DNA of 64,000 nucleotides from CAYTIB01 sp964437725 (GCA_964437725.1 CAYTIB010000074.1:1-64000); one strand, 5' to 3'; shown: positions 17,242-26,417, counted from the stretch's first letter. Program-made: numbers and translations. The notes: generated from the sequence alone by a model not told the origin.

Positions 17242-17976
17242 ATGGCAACTGTAGAAATTGTCGACCGGTCGGAGATGACCGATTCTTTGAGGGAAATGCT
17301 AACGCTAGAGCCTGGAAAAACGGCCATTGTAACAGTTGATATGCATCGCGGTCACCTGGACCCAGAGGTGGCCACAATGCCCGCAACTGCGGAGGACTCC
17401 GAGCGAGTTATTAACGCAGCTGAGGACGTTATCACTTTTGCCCGTGTCCATGGAGTTCCCATAATTCATGTGATTCTGGTGTTCCGGAAAATTCCTAACC
17501 TAGGTAGTGAGGGAATGCGGGTTGCCTTCTGGAAGGCTCTCCATGACATCCAGGACGAAAAAAATCGTCTATCCCCTGGTCTTAAAAGTACGGTCGACGA
17601 TCACAACATTATGGGCTCGGTTCAAACAGAGATCATCCCTAGCTTGTTGGCAGAAGAGGATTATGTCATTAACAACAAGAAACGACTGGACTGCTTTATG
17701 GGAACAGATCTGGATGGGCTGCTCAAGAGTTTGAATATTGAAAACGTCTGCCTGATGGGGATCAATACAAACACATGTGTCCTAAATACAGCATTCACGG
17801 CTTTCAATCATGACTATCGCGTAGTTGTGATGTCTGATTGTGTCGCTAGCATGTACGGGGAAGACCTCCACGAATTGGGCCTACAAAACGTTTGTCGGTG
17901 CCTCGGCTGGGTTCTGGACAACGAGGAATTCAAAGAGAAAATAGCCGCTGGTGCGGAATCGAAAAGTTCGACCTGA
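17242..17976 (+). CDS. Isochorismatase-family cysteine hydrolase
   Basis: A 244-residue hydrolase of the isochorismatase/nicotinamidase/N-carbamoylsarcosine amidase superfamily. The catalytic triad is visible as Asp in VTVDMHRGH (about residue 33), Lys in NKKRLDCF (about 135) and Cys in NTNTCVLNTAF (about 175). It cleaves amide, carbamate or ureide bonds in the cytoplasm. A GAGGAGG site precedes the ATG at 17242. It sits just before the binding protein of a complete sugar-type ABC importer, and a second member of the family follows that importer (22771-23358), which suggests uptake and hydrolysis of an amide-bearing substrate. Confidence 0.9.
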   Translation: MATVEIVDRSEMTDSLREMLTLEPGKTAIVTVDMHRGHLDPEVATMPATAEDSERVINAAEDVITFARVHGVPIIHVILVFRKIPNLGSEGMRVAFWKALHDIQDEKNRLSPGLKSTVDDHNIMGSVQTEIIPSLLAEEDYVINNKKRLDCFMGTDLDGLLKSLNIENVCLMGINTNTCVLNTAFTAFNHDYRVVVMSDCVASMYGEDLHELGLQNVCRCLGWVLDNEEFKEKIAAGAESKSST

Positions 17977-18194
17977 GTATTTCGATTAGGGAAACCCAGT
18001 TAGAATAGAAGAATCATTAAATGTCGACTCATGAAATTTAGGTGTTGTCTGTTGATCCAAAAATTATGTATACTTCAAACCATAGTCGGAAATTGTAGAT
18101 ATTTGAAGGGCAAGTCGGTGTGGGTTGTCGTGCTCCCTTGACCAGAACGGAGAGTCCTTCTGGGGGGGGCAACCATCCAATAGGAGGGTACCAG

Positions 18195-19652
18195 ATGAAA
18201 CGTAGAACATTTTTGAAGGGAACAGTGGCAGCAGGTGCCGTCGCTGCGGCCGGTCCAGCCGTCCTTAGGAAGGCACACGCGAGGGCGATTCCTTCGCCTG
18301 GCCCAGATGAAAACCGCATCATCGAGTCGGCCAAGAAGCTCGGGGTGAACGTCGACCTCACATTCACCGCGTGGGGAGGGCATGCCAAGGGTGAGATGCA
18401 ACAATTGGCCGCCGAGTTCAAGAAGAAAACGGGGATCGGCATGGGCCCCCTCGTTGATATCGGATTTCCTCAGCTTTCACAGCGGGCGATGGCAGAGGCG
18501 ATGTCACGCTCTGGCAAGATAGACATGTGCCATGTCCATAGCGATACTGTACCGACACTGGCCTCGATGGGCTTTGCAGCGCCACTCGATGATTACATGA
18601 AAGCTGCCGATTTTGACTATTCGAGCGTGGGAACATTCGTTGAGATGTCTCAGGTTGGAGGGCAAACCTACGGGCTCGTGACCGACGGTAACTGCCACAC
18701 GTATTTTGTCCGCAAAGACCTATTGGAAAACAAGGATCACCAGAAGCGCTATGCCGACAAGTATGGAACGGAGTTGAAGCTTGCCACCACTTGGAAGGAA
18801 TACCTCCGCCAGGGTGCATACTTTGGGTCCGATCCCAGCAAAATGACCGGATTTGGTAACCTTCGGGCAAGGCGTTGGGGTTACTGGTGGTTTATGATCA
18901 ACTACTACAACCATGGGCTCTTCCCCTTCAATGATGACCTTTCCCTGAACTTCGACAACGACACTGCGGAGGCAGCTCTGGCAGCCTATCTCGCCGAGAA
19001 ACCCTATGTTTTAAAGGATCTCAACAACTGGGGTACCGGTCAGATGTGGTTGCACCTAGGCGGAGCAAAAGGATACCAAAGCATATACTGGGGAGGCATC
19101 CTGCCCATCCTTGAGAACAAAAAGAAATCTAAATCAGCTGGTCTCTGGGCCCACGGTATGGTTCCTGCCCAAGAGCTACCAGATGGACGAAAGATTGCTC
19201 GGACGTGCGCGGCTGGCCCACCGCTCGTCGTGGTGAATAAAAGAGGCAAAAATGTCGCCGCAGCAGCTCATCTGGCCATGTGGTGGACTTCTCGCAAAAA
19301 CTCGACTCACATCGTCGGCGGGGAAGTCAGTGCGGTTCATGACCCATGGCGGAAAGAGCACTTCACTGATAAACATGTCCGCAAGGCATACGGCCCAGAG
19401 GGAACCGATGCGATCTATCTTAACCAGCAGATCAACTCCCCGATGATTCGAACGACAGGGGCACAAGAATTCAATGATAAGCTAGACAAGCACATCTCAG
19501 ACGCCTGGCTTGGGGTCACTAAACCCCGAGCGGCCTTGAAAGCTATCGAGAAAGATTTCCACAAGGTTATCCGGAAAATTGGAAAGGCCCGGATGAAAAA
19601 AGACGTCCAGTCTTACCGCGACGCCATGCCTAAGGTTGATATAGCTAAGTAA
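18195..19652 (+). CDS. ABC transporter extracellular solute-binding protein, Tat-exported
   Basis: A 485-residue binding protein of the family-1 (sugar/polyol/polyamine-like) type. The N-terminus MKRRTFLKGTVAAGAVAAAG is a textbook twin-arginine signal, so it is exported folded. It captures the substrate for the two permeases and the ATPase that follow. An AGGAGGG site lies before the ATG at 18195, and the preceding open frame is non-coding. A long hairpin after the stop probably raises its expression relative to the permeases. The substrate cannot be read from sequence; the two flanking cysteine hydrolases point to an amide-containing compound (inference). Confidence 0.9.
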   Translation: MKRRTFLKGTVAAGAVAAAGPAVLRKAHARAIPSPGPDENRIIESAKKLGVNVDLTFTAWGGHAKGEMQQLAAEFKKKTGIGMGPLVDIGFPQLSQRAMAEAMSRSGKIDMCHVHSDTVPTLASMGFAAPLDDYMKAADFDYSSVGTFVEMSQVGGQTYGLVTDGNCHTYFVRKDLLENKDHQKRYADKYGTELKLATTWKEYLRQGAYFGSDPSKMTGFGNLRARRWGYWWFMINYYNHGLFPFNDDLSLNFDNDTAEAALAAYLAEKPYVLKDLNNWGTGQMWLHLGGAKGYQSIYWGGILPILENKKKSKSAGLWAHGMVPAQELPDGRKIARTCAAGPPLVVVNKRGKNVAAAAHLAMWWTSRKNSTHIVGGEVSAVHDPWRKEHFTDKHVRKAYGPEGTDAIYLNQQINSPMIRTTGAQEFNDKLDKHISDAWLGVTKPRAALKAIEKDFHKVIRKIGKARMKKDVQSYRDAMPKVDIAK

Positions 19653-19668
19653 CTAAGGGCTTACGAAC

Positions 19669-19708
19669 AAAGCCCGGGGACTCCAAGAAAAGAGAGTCCC
19701 CGGGCTTT
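19669..19708 (+). terminator. Intercistronic hairpin between binding-protein and permease genes
   Basis: Two perfect 15-base arms (19669-19683 and 19694-19708, AAAGCCCGGGGACTC and its complement) around a ten-base loop. There is no real T-run after it, and the permease ATG is 28 bases on. This fits a partial terminator or mRNA-stabilising stem that gives more binding protein than permease, as in the malE-malF gap. Confidence 0.75.
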
Positions 19709-19735
19709 AAGTTTGATACCTGTAATGGGGGCAAA

Positions 19736-20665
19736 ATGGCCCAAAAGATCGCGAAAAAGAAAAAAGGTGGGTTCATGCGTTGGGGAGCACTTACCCCCCT
19801 AGTCCTTTCCATGGTCTTTCTACTTCCAGTATTTCTGCTCCAAATGTACCTGACCCTTCATCAGTGGACGGCTTACTTAGGCCCGTGGTGGACCGCAAGC
19901 TTTGTCGGGCTTGACCTCTTTTGGGATGTTCTTACAGAACCGCGGTTTTTGTTAGCCTTAGCAAGGTCTTTCATCTTTGCTGGTATCTCCACCATTCTTT
20001 CAGTACTGATCGGGTTTGGCTTGGCATATCTTTTGCAAAATCCCTTCCGAGGCCGGTCCGTTTATTACATGCTTTTCATCATACCGATGCTCACAGTTCC
20101 CGTTGTTATCGGATACATTTTTCAAATGCTTCTGTACCAAGATGGACCACTTAATCAATTTTTAAGTTTGTTTGTCCCTGGGCGAATTCGGATTTCTTGG
20201 TTGGGAGAAGCTATCCCGGCTTTCGCCTCCATGACCTTGATCGAAGCATGGAACTGGACTCCTTTTGTCATGATTATCATGCTAGCCGGTCTTGTGAGCT
20301 TACCGAAAGAGCCGGTAGAAGCTGCCCGGATCCTCGGCGCTAGCCGTTGGCAAATCTTCACCAACGTGACCCTTCCTCTTCTAAAACCGGTTCTTTTTTT
20401 AGCCATTATCCTTCGTTTTCTAGAGGCTCTGGGTGAATTTCCGAAGTTTTGGACCATTACCCAGGGTGGGCCAGGAACCGCAACGGAAACCCTTCCTATT
20501 TACCTATACCTGGTCGCCTGGGAGTATCTTGACGTTTCAAGAGGTGCGGCCATGAGTTATGTTGTGCTTCTTCTAGTTGGCGCCATCATTTATTTCGCTA
20601 TTCGGGTGCTCCTAAAGCAAAAACAGACCTTAGACGTCATGTTTGCCACCAAAGGGGAGAAATAG
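19736..20665 (+). CDS. Sugar-type ABC transporter permease (MalF-like)
   Basis: A 309-residue inner-membrane protein with six helices. The EAA loop that contacts the ATPase is EAARILGASRWQIFTNVTLP (about residues 197-216), complete with the conserved Gly. It pairs with the next permease, whose start overlaps this gene's end region, to form the channel. The positively charged N-terminus (KIAKKKKGG) is cytoplasmic. It belongs to the importer run 18195-22664. Confidence 0.93.
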   Translation: MAQKIAKKKKGGFMRWGALTPLVLSMVFLLPVFLLQMYLTLHQWTAYLGPWWTASFVGLDLFWDVLTEPRFLLALARSFIFAGISTILSVLIGFGLAYLLQNPFRGRSVYYMLFIIPMLTVPVVIGYIFQMLLYQDGPLNQFLSLFVPGRIRISWLGEAIPAFASMTLIEAWNWTPFVMIIMLAGLVSLPKEPVEAARILGASRWQIFTNVTLPLLKPVLFLAIILRFLEALGEFPKFWTITQGGPGTATETLPIYLYLVAWEYLDVSRGAAMSYVVLLLVGAIIYFAIRVLLKQKQTLDVMFATKGEK

Positions 20666-20669
20666 AGCT

Positions 20670-21554
20670 GTGGACCGTCAAAACCGAAGGAAGGTCTTTG
20701 CGGTAACCCGGCACGTGTTGCTTAGCGTGTGGCTCCTCATCACTATGGTTCCTATTTACTGGATGGTGGCGACTGCTTTTAAGCTACCTGAGCAGTGGTA
20801 CTCTTGGCCTCCGATTTGGTTCCCGGACCCACCAACCATAGATAATTTTCGGGTCACTTGGATGGGGTACGCCATGATCCCGGTTCCTGGCATGGTTTTG
20901 CCCACGATCGCCCTAGATCCTTTCTACGCCTTGGGGAACAGTGTTGTCATTGCAGGTGGTTCAACCATCCTTTCAGTTACTATTGGACTTTTTCTCGCTT
21001 ATGGCATCTCGCGCTACCAAGTACTTCCGGAAAAAAGAATGTTCAACCTGCTAATGCTCAGGATGATGCCGCCTATCGTAATCGCTATCCCCTTGGTGAT
21101 TTACTATGCCACTTTAGATTTCCTAGACACCTGGCACGGACTGATCATCATCTATACGATCACTACTATTCCGTATTCACTCTGGATGACTAAATCCTTC
21201 ATCGATGAGGTTCCGGAAGAAATGGAACAAGCGGCCCAGCTCTTAGGAGCAAGTAAGTTGAGGGCGTTTGTCACAATTGTGGTTCCCCTAATACGATCAG
21301 GTGTAGTGGCAACCTGCATGTTTGTCCTAATCCTGACCTGGAGCGAATACCTCCTCGCCTTGGTTATGACTGCTGCTGAGGCCCAGACCCTTCCCGTTCA
21401 ACTTAGTAAGTTCGAAGGAGCCAGTGAGGGTAGGCTCTATGGTCATCAGTCTTCTCTTTCTGTCGGGATCACTATTCCCCTGATCATTATTGGAATTCTG
21501 ATCCATAAGCACCTCGTACGTGGTTTTTCATTCGGGATGATTCGGAGGCAATGA
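20670..21554 (+). CDS. Sugar-type ABC transporter permease (MalG-like)
   Basis: About 294 residues, six helices, and the EAA loop EQAAQLLGASKLRAFVTIVVP (about residues 190-210). The GTG at 20670 is the likely start, with GGGGAGA upstream inside the end of the preceding gene. It forms the heteromeric translocation pore with the MalF-like subunit. The stop TGA is three bases before the ATPase GTG start, so the genes are tightly coupled. Confidence 0.92.
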   Translation: MDRQNRRKVFAVTRHVLLSVWLLITMVPIYWMVATAFKLPEQWYSWPPIWFPDPPTIDNFRVTWMGYAMIPVPGMVLPTIALDPFYALGNSVVIAGGSTILSVTIGLFLAYGISRYQVLPEKRMFNLLMLRMMPPIVIAIPLVIYYATLDFLDTWHGLIIIYTITTIPYSLWMTKSFIDEVPEEMEQAAQLLGASKLRAFVTIVVPLIRSGVVATCMFVLILTWSEYLLALVMTAAEAQTLPVQLSKFEGASEGRLYGHQSSLSVGITIPLIIIGILIHKHLVRGFSFGMIRRQ

Positions 21555-21557
21555 CGC

Positions 21558-22664
21558 GTGTCAAGCATTCGACTAGTTGATCTAAGAAAAGAGTTTGGGG
21601 AGAGCGTTGTAGCCGTCGAGAATACCAATTTGGCTATCGAGGACGGTGAGTTCGTGGTCTTTGTCGGTCCATCAGGCTGTGGAAAGACAACAACCCTGCG
21701 AATGATAGCCGGTCTCGAAGATCCGACCCGGGGCGATATTTTCATTGGTTCAGAGTTAGTGAATGAGCTCGACCCGGGAGCTCGAGATATCGGACTGGTT
21801 TTTCAAAATCTCGCACTATTTCCTCACATGACCGTCTTCGACAACATCGGCTTCGGACCCAAAATGAGTAAAATGCCCAGCGATGAGAGACAATCGCGCG
21901 TAGAGGAAGTAGCTCGGATAGTACAGATACATCATCTACTGCCCAAACTGCCGGGGCAGCTCTCGGGCGGGGAAGCTCAGCGTGTTGCGTTGGCACGAAC
22001 GCTGATTACCGAACCTCAGGTGTTCCTACTCGATGAGCCCTTAAGTAACCTTGATGCGAAGCTTCGAAAGGAAATGCGGGCCGAGATCGATCGACTCCAC
22101 AAAGCTCTTGATAAAACATTTATTTATGTGACACACGACCAAGAAGAAGCCATGACGTTGGCCGATCGGATCGTCGTCATGCGAAATGCAGTAATCGAGC
22201 AGGTAGGCACGCCTTTAGAGATCTACCACGACCCGGTAAATCGATTTGTTGCGGATTTTTTTGGCTCCCCTCCGATGAACCTTCTCAGTGGAGAATTACA
22301 CCGAGAAGATGGGTCACCTGGCTTCCGGGCCGGCAAATTCAATGCTCGACTTACCGGTCCCGTGCCTACAGTCGAAGGAGAGGCCATCCTTGGAATCAGG
22401 CCCGAGTACATTGTGATAAGCGAAGAAAGCAACGAAGCTGATTTCAATGCAAGAGTGGCCTTGGTTGAGCCATTAGGTAAAGATACCCTATTGTATCTCG
22501 ATTACGGCAGTGAAACAGAAAACCTTATTGCGGTTATCGAGGGGCACCGAGAAATTAGCCCGGACTCAGCCATCGGCGTACATCTTCAGCACGAAAAACT
22601 TTATTTCTTCGGACCCGATGAGCGTCGCCTCAGACCCGAGGGTGCCTCTCAGGCAACTTCCTGA
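21558..22664 (+). CDS. Sugar-type ABC transporter ATP-binding protein (MalK/UgpC-like)
   Basis: A 368-residue ATPase with Walker A GPSGCGKTT (about residues 36-44), Q-loop FQNLALFPHM, signature LSGGEAQRVALAR (about 134), Walker B VFLLDEP and H-loop VTHDQEEA. A C-terminal TOBE/MalK-type regulatory domain (about residues 240-368) follows. A GTG start is used, with GGAGG nine bases upstream. It powers the importer encoded just before it and is shorter at the C-terminus than some MalK proteins but complete in motifs. Confidence 0.94.
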   Translation: MSSIRLVDLRKEFGESVVAVENTNLAIEDGEFVVFVGPSGCGKTTTLRMIAGLEDPTRGDIFIGSELVNELDPGARDIGLVFQNLALFPHMTVFDNIGFGPKMSKMPSDERQSRVEEVARIVQIHHLLPKLPGQLSGGEAQRVALARTLITEPQVFLLDEPLSNLDAKLRKEMRAEIDRLHKALDKTFIYVTHDQEEAMTLADRIVVMRNAVIEQVGTPLEIYHDPVNRFVADFFGSPPMNLLSGELHREDGSPGFRAGKFNARLTGPVPTVEGEAILGIRPEYIVISEESNEADFNARVALVEPLGKDTLLYLDYGSETENLIAVIEGHREISPDSAIGVHLQHEKLYFFGPDERRLRPEGASQATS

Positions 22665-22770
22665 TTTCCATACATTCATAACAGGCCACACAAGTTCGGG
22701 CGATTTCAAATTTCTTTGTGCGAAATTGTCCATGTGCACAGGCACCTTTCTCACAAGGGGGAGAAGTCCG

Positions 22771-23358
22771 ATGGGGAAATCTGCTGTGGTCATTGTTGAC
22801 ATGCTCAAGGGGTTTTTCAAGGGAGATCCGGTACCATCTCCTTTGAACCCAGGTCGATTAATTGAGATGTGCAAAAAGCTCGCACATAGTGCACGAGAGG
22901 CAGAAATCCCCGTAATTTTCCTCAAAGACAACTTTTGGCCGGAGGAAATCGAGGTTGACCTTCACTTCAAGTTATTCGGTCCTCATTGTATCGTCGGTAC
23001 ACCTGACGCTGAGATTCTTGACGAGCTAGAACCCCAATCGGGGGATTTTCAAATTCGGAAAAAAAGATACAGCGGGTTTCAGGGAACACGCCTGGACCAA
23101 ATCCTCCGTGAATTAGAGGTGACGAATCTCTACTTCGGAGGGACGTGGACTGACGCTTGTGTTCAACATACTGTGATGGACGCGTGGAACCTTTGTTACC
23201 AAACAACCATCGTAGAGGAGGCTGTCTCCAGTCCTTCCGAAGAAGATCATCGACACGCCTTACGATACATGAAACGGTTTTATGGGACCCAAGTTGTTTC
23301 ATTAAAAAAAGTGGTTGCTTCAATGCTTGGAGAACCTGTTTCATCAAGGCAAAGCTGA
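22771..23358 (+). CDS. Isochorismatase-family cysteine hydrolase (nicotinamidase-like)
   Basis: A 195-residue cytoplasmic hydrolase. The catalytic Asp is in VIVDMLKGFF (about residue 10), the Lys in RKKRYSGF (about 103) and the Cys in GTWTDACVQHTVMDA (about 140). The ATG at 22771 follows a GGGGGAG site, and the open frame before it overlaps the ATPase gene and is not coding. It closes the importer cluster and is only distantly similar to the hydrolase at 17242, so the two may act on successive intermediates such as an amide and a carbamate. The precise substrate is unknown. Confidence 0.88.
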   Translation: MGKSAVVIVDMLKGFFKGDPVPSPLNPGRLIEMCKKLAHSAREAEIPVIFLKDNFWPEEIEVDLHFKLFGPHCIVGTPDAEILDELEPQSGDFQIRKKRYSGFQGTRLDQILRELEVTNLYFGGTWTDACVQHTVMDAWNLCYQTTIVEEAVSSPSEEDHRHALRYMKRFYGTQVVSLKKVVASMLGEPVSSRQS

Positions 23359-23504
23359 TTCCCAATTGTTCATTTCAGCATGGTCGATGATTAGTTCACC
23401 ACATCTGAAACCGGGACTAGCCATCTTTTCCTGTACCGTCTTATCGAAAACGATAAAATTTAATTTGTCTTCGTAAAAATCCAGCAAATAGGAGGACAAC
23501 TATA

Positions 23505-24098
23505 ATGGCTCGCATACCTCTTCTCGAATACGATCAATTAGCCGAAGAGATACGACCCATTTACGATGCGCAATTGCAACACCTGGGGAAGGTTTTAACC
23601 ACTACCAAGGCACGGGCCCATCAACCCGAACTTCTAAAAGCAATCACTGGGATGATTCAGGCCACAGAATCAGACCCCTCTATTCACCCAGAGCTAAGGA
23701 CTTTAGTTAATATTCGCGTTTCCCAACTCAACGGCTGTCTTCACTGAATTGATCTCCACACAGCCAGGTGGCTGAACAACCAAAAAGAGATACAGGAAAG
23801 TCTCGCTTTTTTACAAGAAAAAGTCTTGGAGTTGAAAAATTTTCGTGAAAGCCCTCTTTTCAGCGAAAAAGAAAGAGCCGCCCTCGAATACGCCGAGTGC
23901 ATAACAGACATCCACCTGCAAGTGGATGACAAATGCTTTGAGGCGATACAAAAACACTTCGGTAACGCAGAGATCGTGAGCTTGACCTCAATCATCTCTA
24001 TGCAAAACTATCATGCAAAGTTTAATGGCGCGCTTCGCGTCGATCCGAATGAGGTTTGCCCTGTTCCACTCAGCCAGATCAGTTCGGGATGGCGGTAA
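23505..24098 (+). CDS. AhpD/carboxymuconolactone-decarboxylase-like peroxidase, predicted selenoprotein (UGA = Sec81)
   Basis: A 197-residue protein if the TGA at 23745-23747 is read as selenocysteine. The region before it, VNIRVSQLNGCLH, and the region after, IDLHTARW, together make the AhpD signature NGCxxCxxxHT with UGA at the second Cys (CxxU). Conventional calling would split it into an 80-residue piece and a TTG-started fragment at 23826. The downstream half (residues 82-197) continues the all-helical AhpD fold with no further stop. AGGAGG lies before the ATG. AhpD-type proteins reduce peroxides through the redox pair. A SECIS-like hairpin follows the UGA. It lies between the amide importer cluster and an OYE-type flavoprotein. 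Confidence 0.9.
23761..23774 (+). promoter_or_regulatory. Predicted bacterial SECIS element of the ahpD-like gene
   Basis: CAGCC and GGCUG form a perfect five-pair stem with apical loop AGGU. The loop starts 18 bases after the UGA and has G as its second base, fitting the bacterial SECIS rule. The GCC/GGC core of the stem is shared with the element at 13112-13131. Confidence 0.8.
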
Positions 24099-24248
24099 AA
24101 ATGAGGAGGCAAATCGGCCGATCTTAGTTCATTGTGATATCGTCCCTGATTTCATGAGGTCAAACCGAAGCAACAGGCAAAGTTCAAAGAGTCACATCCT
24201 CAAGCACGCCTTTAAATACCCAGCTATTAACAACGGGAGTAAAGACCT

Positions 24249-25445
24249 ATGGCAAAATTCACCGACCCTATCGAGGTTCGAGGACTCCGGCTTGAGAACC
24301 GCGTCCTGATGTCCGCGATGACCACATCACGCGCCAACGAAAATGGGAGCCCTTCTCCCTGGCTGTTAGCCCATTACACAGAACGAGCACGAGGTGGAGC
24401 AGCCATCTGCTTTACCGAAGCAACCCATATAAACCAGGAAGGTAAGGGGTTCCCAGACCAGCTAGGCTCCCACGAAGATGCAATTGTCCCCGAACTAAAA
24501 CGGCTAGCCCAGGAAGTCCGTTCGGCAGGTGCGCCCCTCGGTCTGCAACTCTTCCATGCGGGACGAACAGCACTTAGTGAAATTACTGGGATCCCAATCG
24601 TCGGCCCATCCCCTATCGCCCATCCAACCGAAGACGAGGTTCCCAGAGAACTAACAACACTAGAAGTCAAGAACACCGTCAAGGCGTTTGGTCAGGCTGC
24701 CCGCCGTGCCCGTGAAGCAGAAATTGAGATAATCGAGATTCATGGAGCGACTTGGTATCTATGCCAACAGTTTTTTTCGCCAACATCTAACCAGCGAAAC
24801 GACGAATATGGTGGTTCGTTGGAAAACCGCATGCGCTTCCCACTGGAGGTAGCCCGTACAGTGCGAGAAGCCGTGGGATCAGACATGGTGATCAGCTACC
24901 GATTAGGGTTGTTGGAACCCTGGGAAGACGGGTTTACGATCGAAGACACACTAGCCCTGGCCCCCGCTCTCGTGGATGCAGGGGTGGACATGCTTCACTG
25001 TTCACGCAATGCACGCGTCGGCGTCCCAGTCCTCCCGGAACTCTACAACCCAGCCTTCCAGCAGCTTCGAGATACCGTCTCGGTCCCCCTCATTGCAAAC
25101 GGGGCAGCTTTTGGCCCTGACCGGATTCAATACTATATGGAGATGGGTGCTGACTTCGTTGCAGTTGGACGGGGGATGCTATCGGACCCCCACTACGCTC
25201 AAAAGGTTATTGCGGGAGAACCTGAAAGTATCATCCGTTGTATCGAATGCCGCCCGTGCATCTACATGCGAGACAGCAAATGCCCTGACGACGCCTACCC
25301 TGATGGGGTACTCCCCCAGTCAATGGAAACAATTGTAGACATCGCATCAAAAATGAAGGGGGGTGGCTACGCTCCAACTGCAAAGAAACGTGCACGTAGC
25401 GATGACACGGTTGGTGAAGAATCTGAAAGTTCGGCAATCTCATGA
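24249..25445 (+). CDS. NADH:flavin oxidoreductase, Old Yellow Enzyme family
   Basis: A 398-residue FMN-dependent TIM-barrel reductase. Family marks are LENRVLMSAMTT at the N-terminus, LGLQLFHAGR (about residue 97), EIHGATWYLCQQFFSP (about 160), RNDEYGGSLENRMRFP (about 178) and VAVGRGMLSDP (about 300). CIECRPC plus a later Cys resembles the 4Fe-4S site of 2,4-dienoyl-CoA-reductase-like members, but the long C-terminal pyridine-nucleotide domain of that group is missing. It would reduce activated C=C bonds of a ring or enoyl substrate. An acidic, low-complexity tail ends the protein. It heads a run of catabolic genes on the plus strand. Confidence 0.92.
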   Translation: MAKFTDPIEVRGLRLENRVLMSAMTTSRANENGSPSPWLLAHYTERARGGAAICFTEATHINQEGKGFPDQLGSHEDAIVPELKRLAQEVRSAGAPLGLQLFHAGRTALSEITGIPIVGPSPIAHPTEDEVPRELTTLEVKNTVKAFGQAARRAREAEIEIIEIHGATWYLCQQFFSPTSNQRNDEYGGSLENRMRFPLEVARTVREAVGSDMVISYRLGLLEPWEDGFTIEDTLALAPALVDAGVDMLHCSRNARVGVPVLPELYNPAFQQLRDTVSVPLIANGAAFGPDRIQYYMEMGADFVAVGRGMLSDPHYAQKVIAGEPESIIRCIECRPCIYMRDSKCPDDAYPDGVLPQSMETIVDIASKMKGGGYAPTAKKRARSDDTVGEESESSAIS

Positions 25446-25640
25446 CAAAGCTACTACATAAACCGAACCAAAGAGAAACAAATTTAGAGATCCGAAAAAC
25501 TATCCTCAAATTCCCATCAGAAAAATGGGCGGATCATGATATCTCGCTGTAAATAACTGACAAGATTTTGGGGTTAGGGCCATATTCCTTAGCCCTTTGT
25601 AGAATGACCAATCTTATATCGCCAAAGTGAGTTGCCTATA

Positions 25641-26417
25641 ATGAGTGAATCCAAGGGAAAACCCCTATCAGGCAAAGTAGTACTCGTAACGGGAGGTGGG
25701 CGCGGCATCGGCCGTGAGTGTGCGCTGGCGGCCGCAGAGGCCGGTGCCCTGGTGTCCGTTGCTGCAACGACCTACTCGGAAATTGAAGCCGTAAAAGATG
25801 AAATTAATCAGCTTGACTGTCAAGCTTTGGCTGTTAAAGCAAACGTAACAAATAAAGAAGATACAAAAAGAATGGTCCAGGAAACCGTATCAGCTCTTGG
25901 CGGATTGGATATTGCCATTAATGCCGCAGGACTGGGGGGACGGAGAGGATCACTCCTGGACCTTGATGCTGACATGTTTCGGGATCTTCTAATGGTAAAT
26001 GTCCTTGGGGTCATGCTCAGCTGTAAGGCAGAAATCCAAGAAATGTTAAAACAAAAAGGTGGCCATATCATCAACATTAGCTCGGGTCTCGCACACCGAG
26101 CTGTTCCAAATGCAATTGGGTACAGTTCTACAAAGTGGGCTGTCGAGGGAATCACCCAGGGCATCGCCGTCGAATTTACCAATCGGGGTATTATTGCGCA
26201 TACTTTAGGGCCAGGGAGGATGCTCACCAAAAACTTCCCCCTGTCAGAACTTCCCAAAGACCGTTACCATGAGGCCCGCCCCCTGGAAGCCGTTCGGGGA
26301 AGCCTTATGGATCTGTTAACGAATCCTGCCGGGTACTCTAATGGAGCATTCCTCAACTCAGTCGATTGGGACCGAGAACATGGAATCGAATGGGAGAGTC
26401 CATTGAAGGATGCTTAA
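25641..26417 (+). CDS. SDR family NAD(P)-dependent oxidoreductase
   Basis: A 258-residue classical short-chain dehydrogenase. The Rossmann motif is TGGGRGIGRE (about residues 17-26), AINAAG is the NNAG equivalent (about 88), the catalytic Ser lies in NISSGLAHR (about 140), and the Tyr/Lys pair is in YSSTKWAV (about 156-160). The ATG at 25641 is preferred to an in-frame TTG nine bases earlier. It lacks the usual C-terminal VTG.xxxVDGG segment, having GYSNGAFLNSVDWD instead, so its substrate pocket is atypical. It is likely part of the catabolic run between an OYE flavoprotein and an NTF2-like protein. Confidence 0.88.
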   Translation: MSESKGKPLSGKVVLVTGGGRGIGRECALAAAEAGALVSVAATTYSEIEAVKDEINQLDCQALAVKANVTNKEDTKRMVQETVSALGGLDIAINAAGLGGRRGSLLDLDADMFRDLLMVNVLGVMLSCKAEIQEMLKQKGGHIINISSGLAHRAVPNAIGYSSTKWAVEGITQGIAVEFTNRGIIAHTLGPGRMLTKNFPLSELPKDRYHEARPLEAVRGSLMDLLTNPAGYSNGAFLNSVDWDREHGIEWESPLKDA

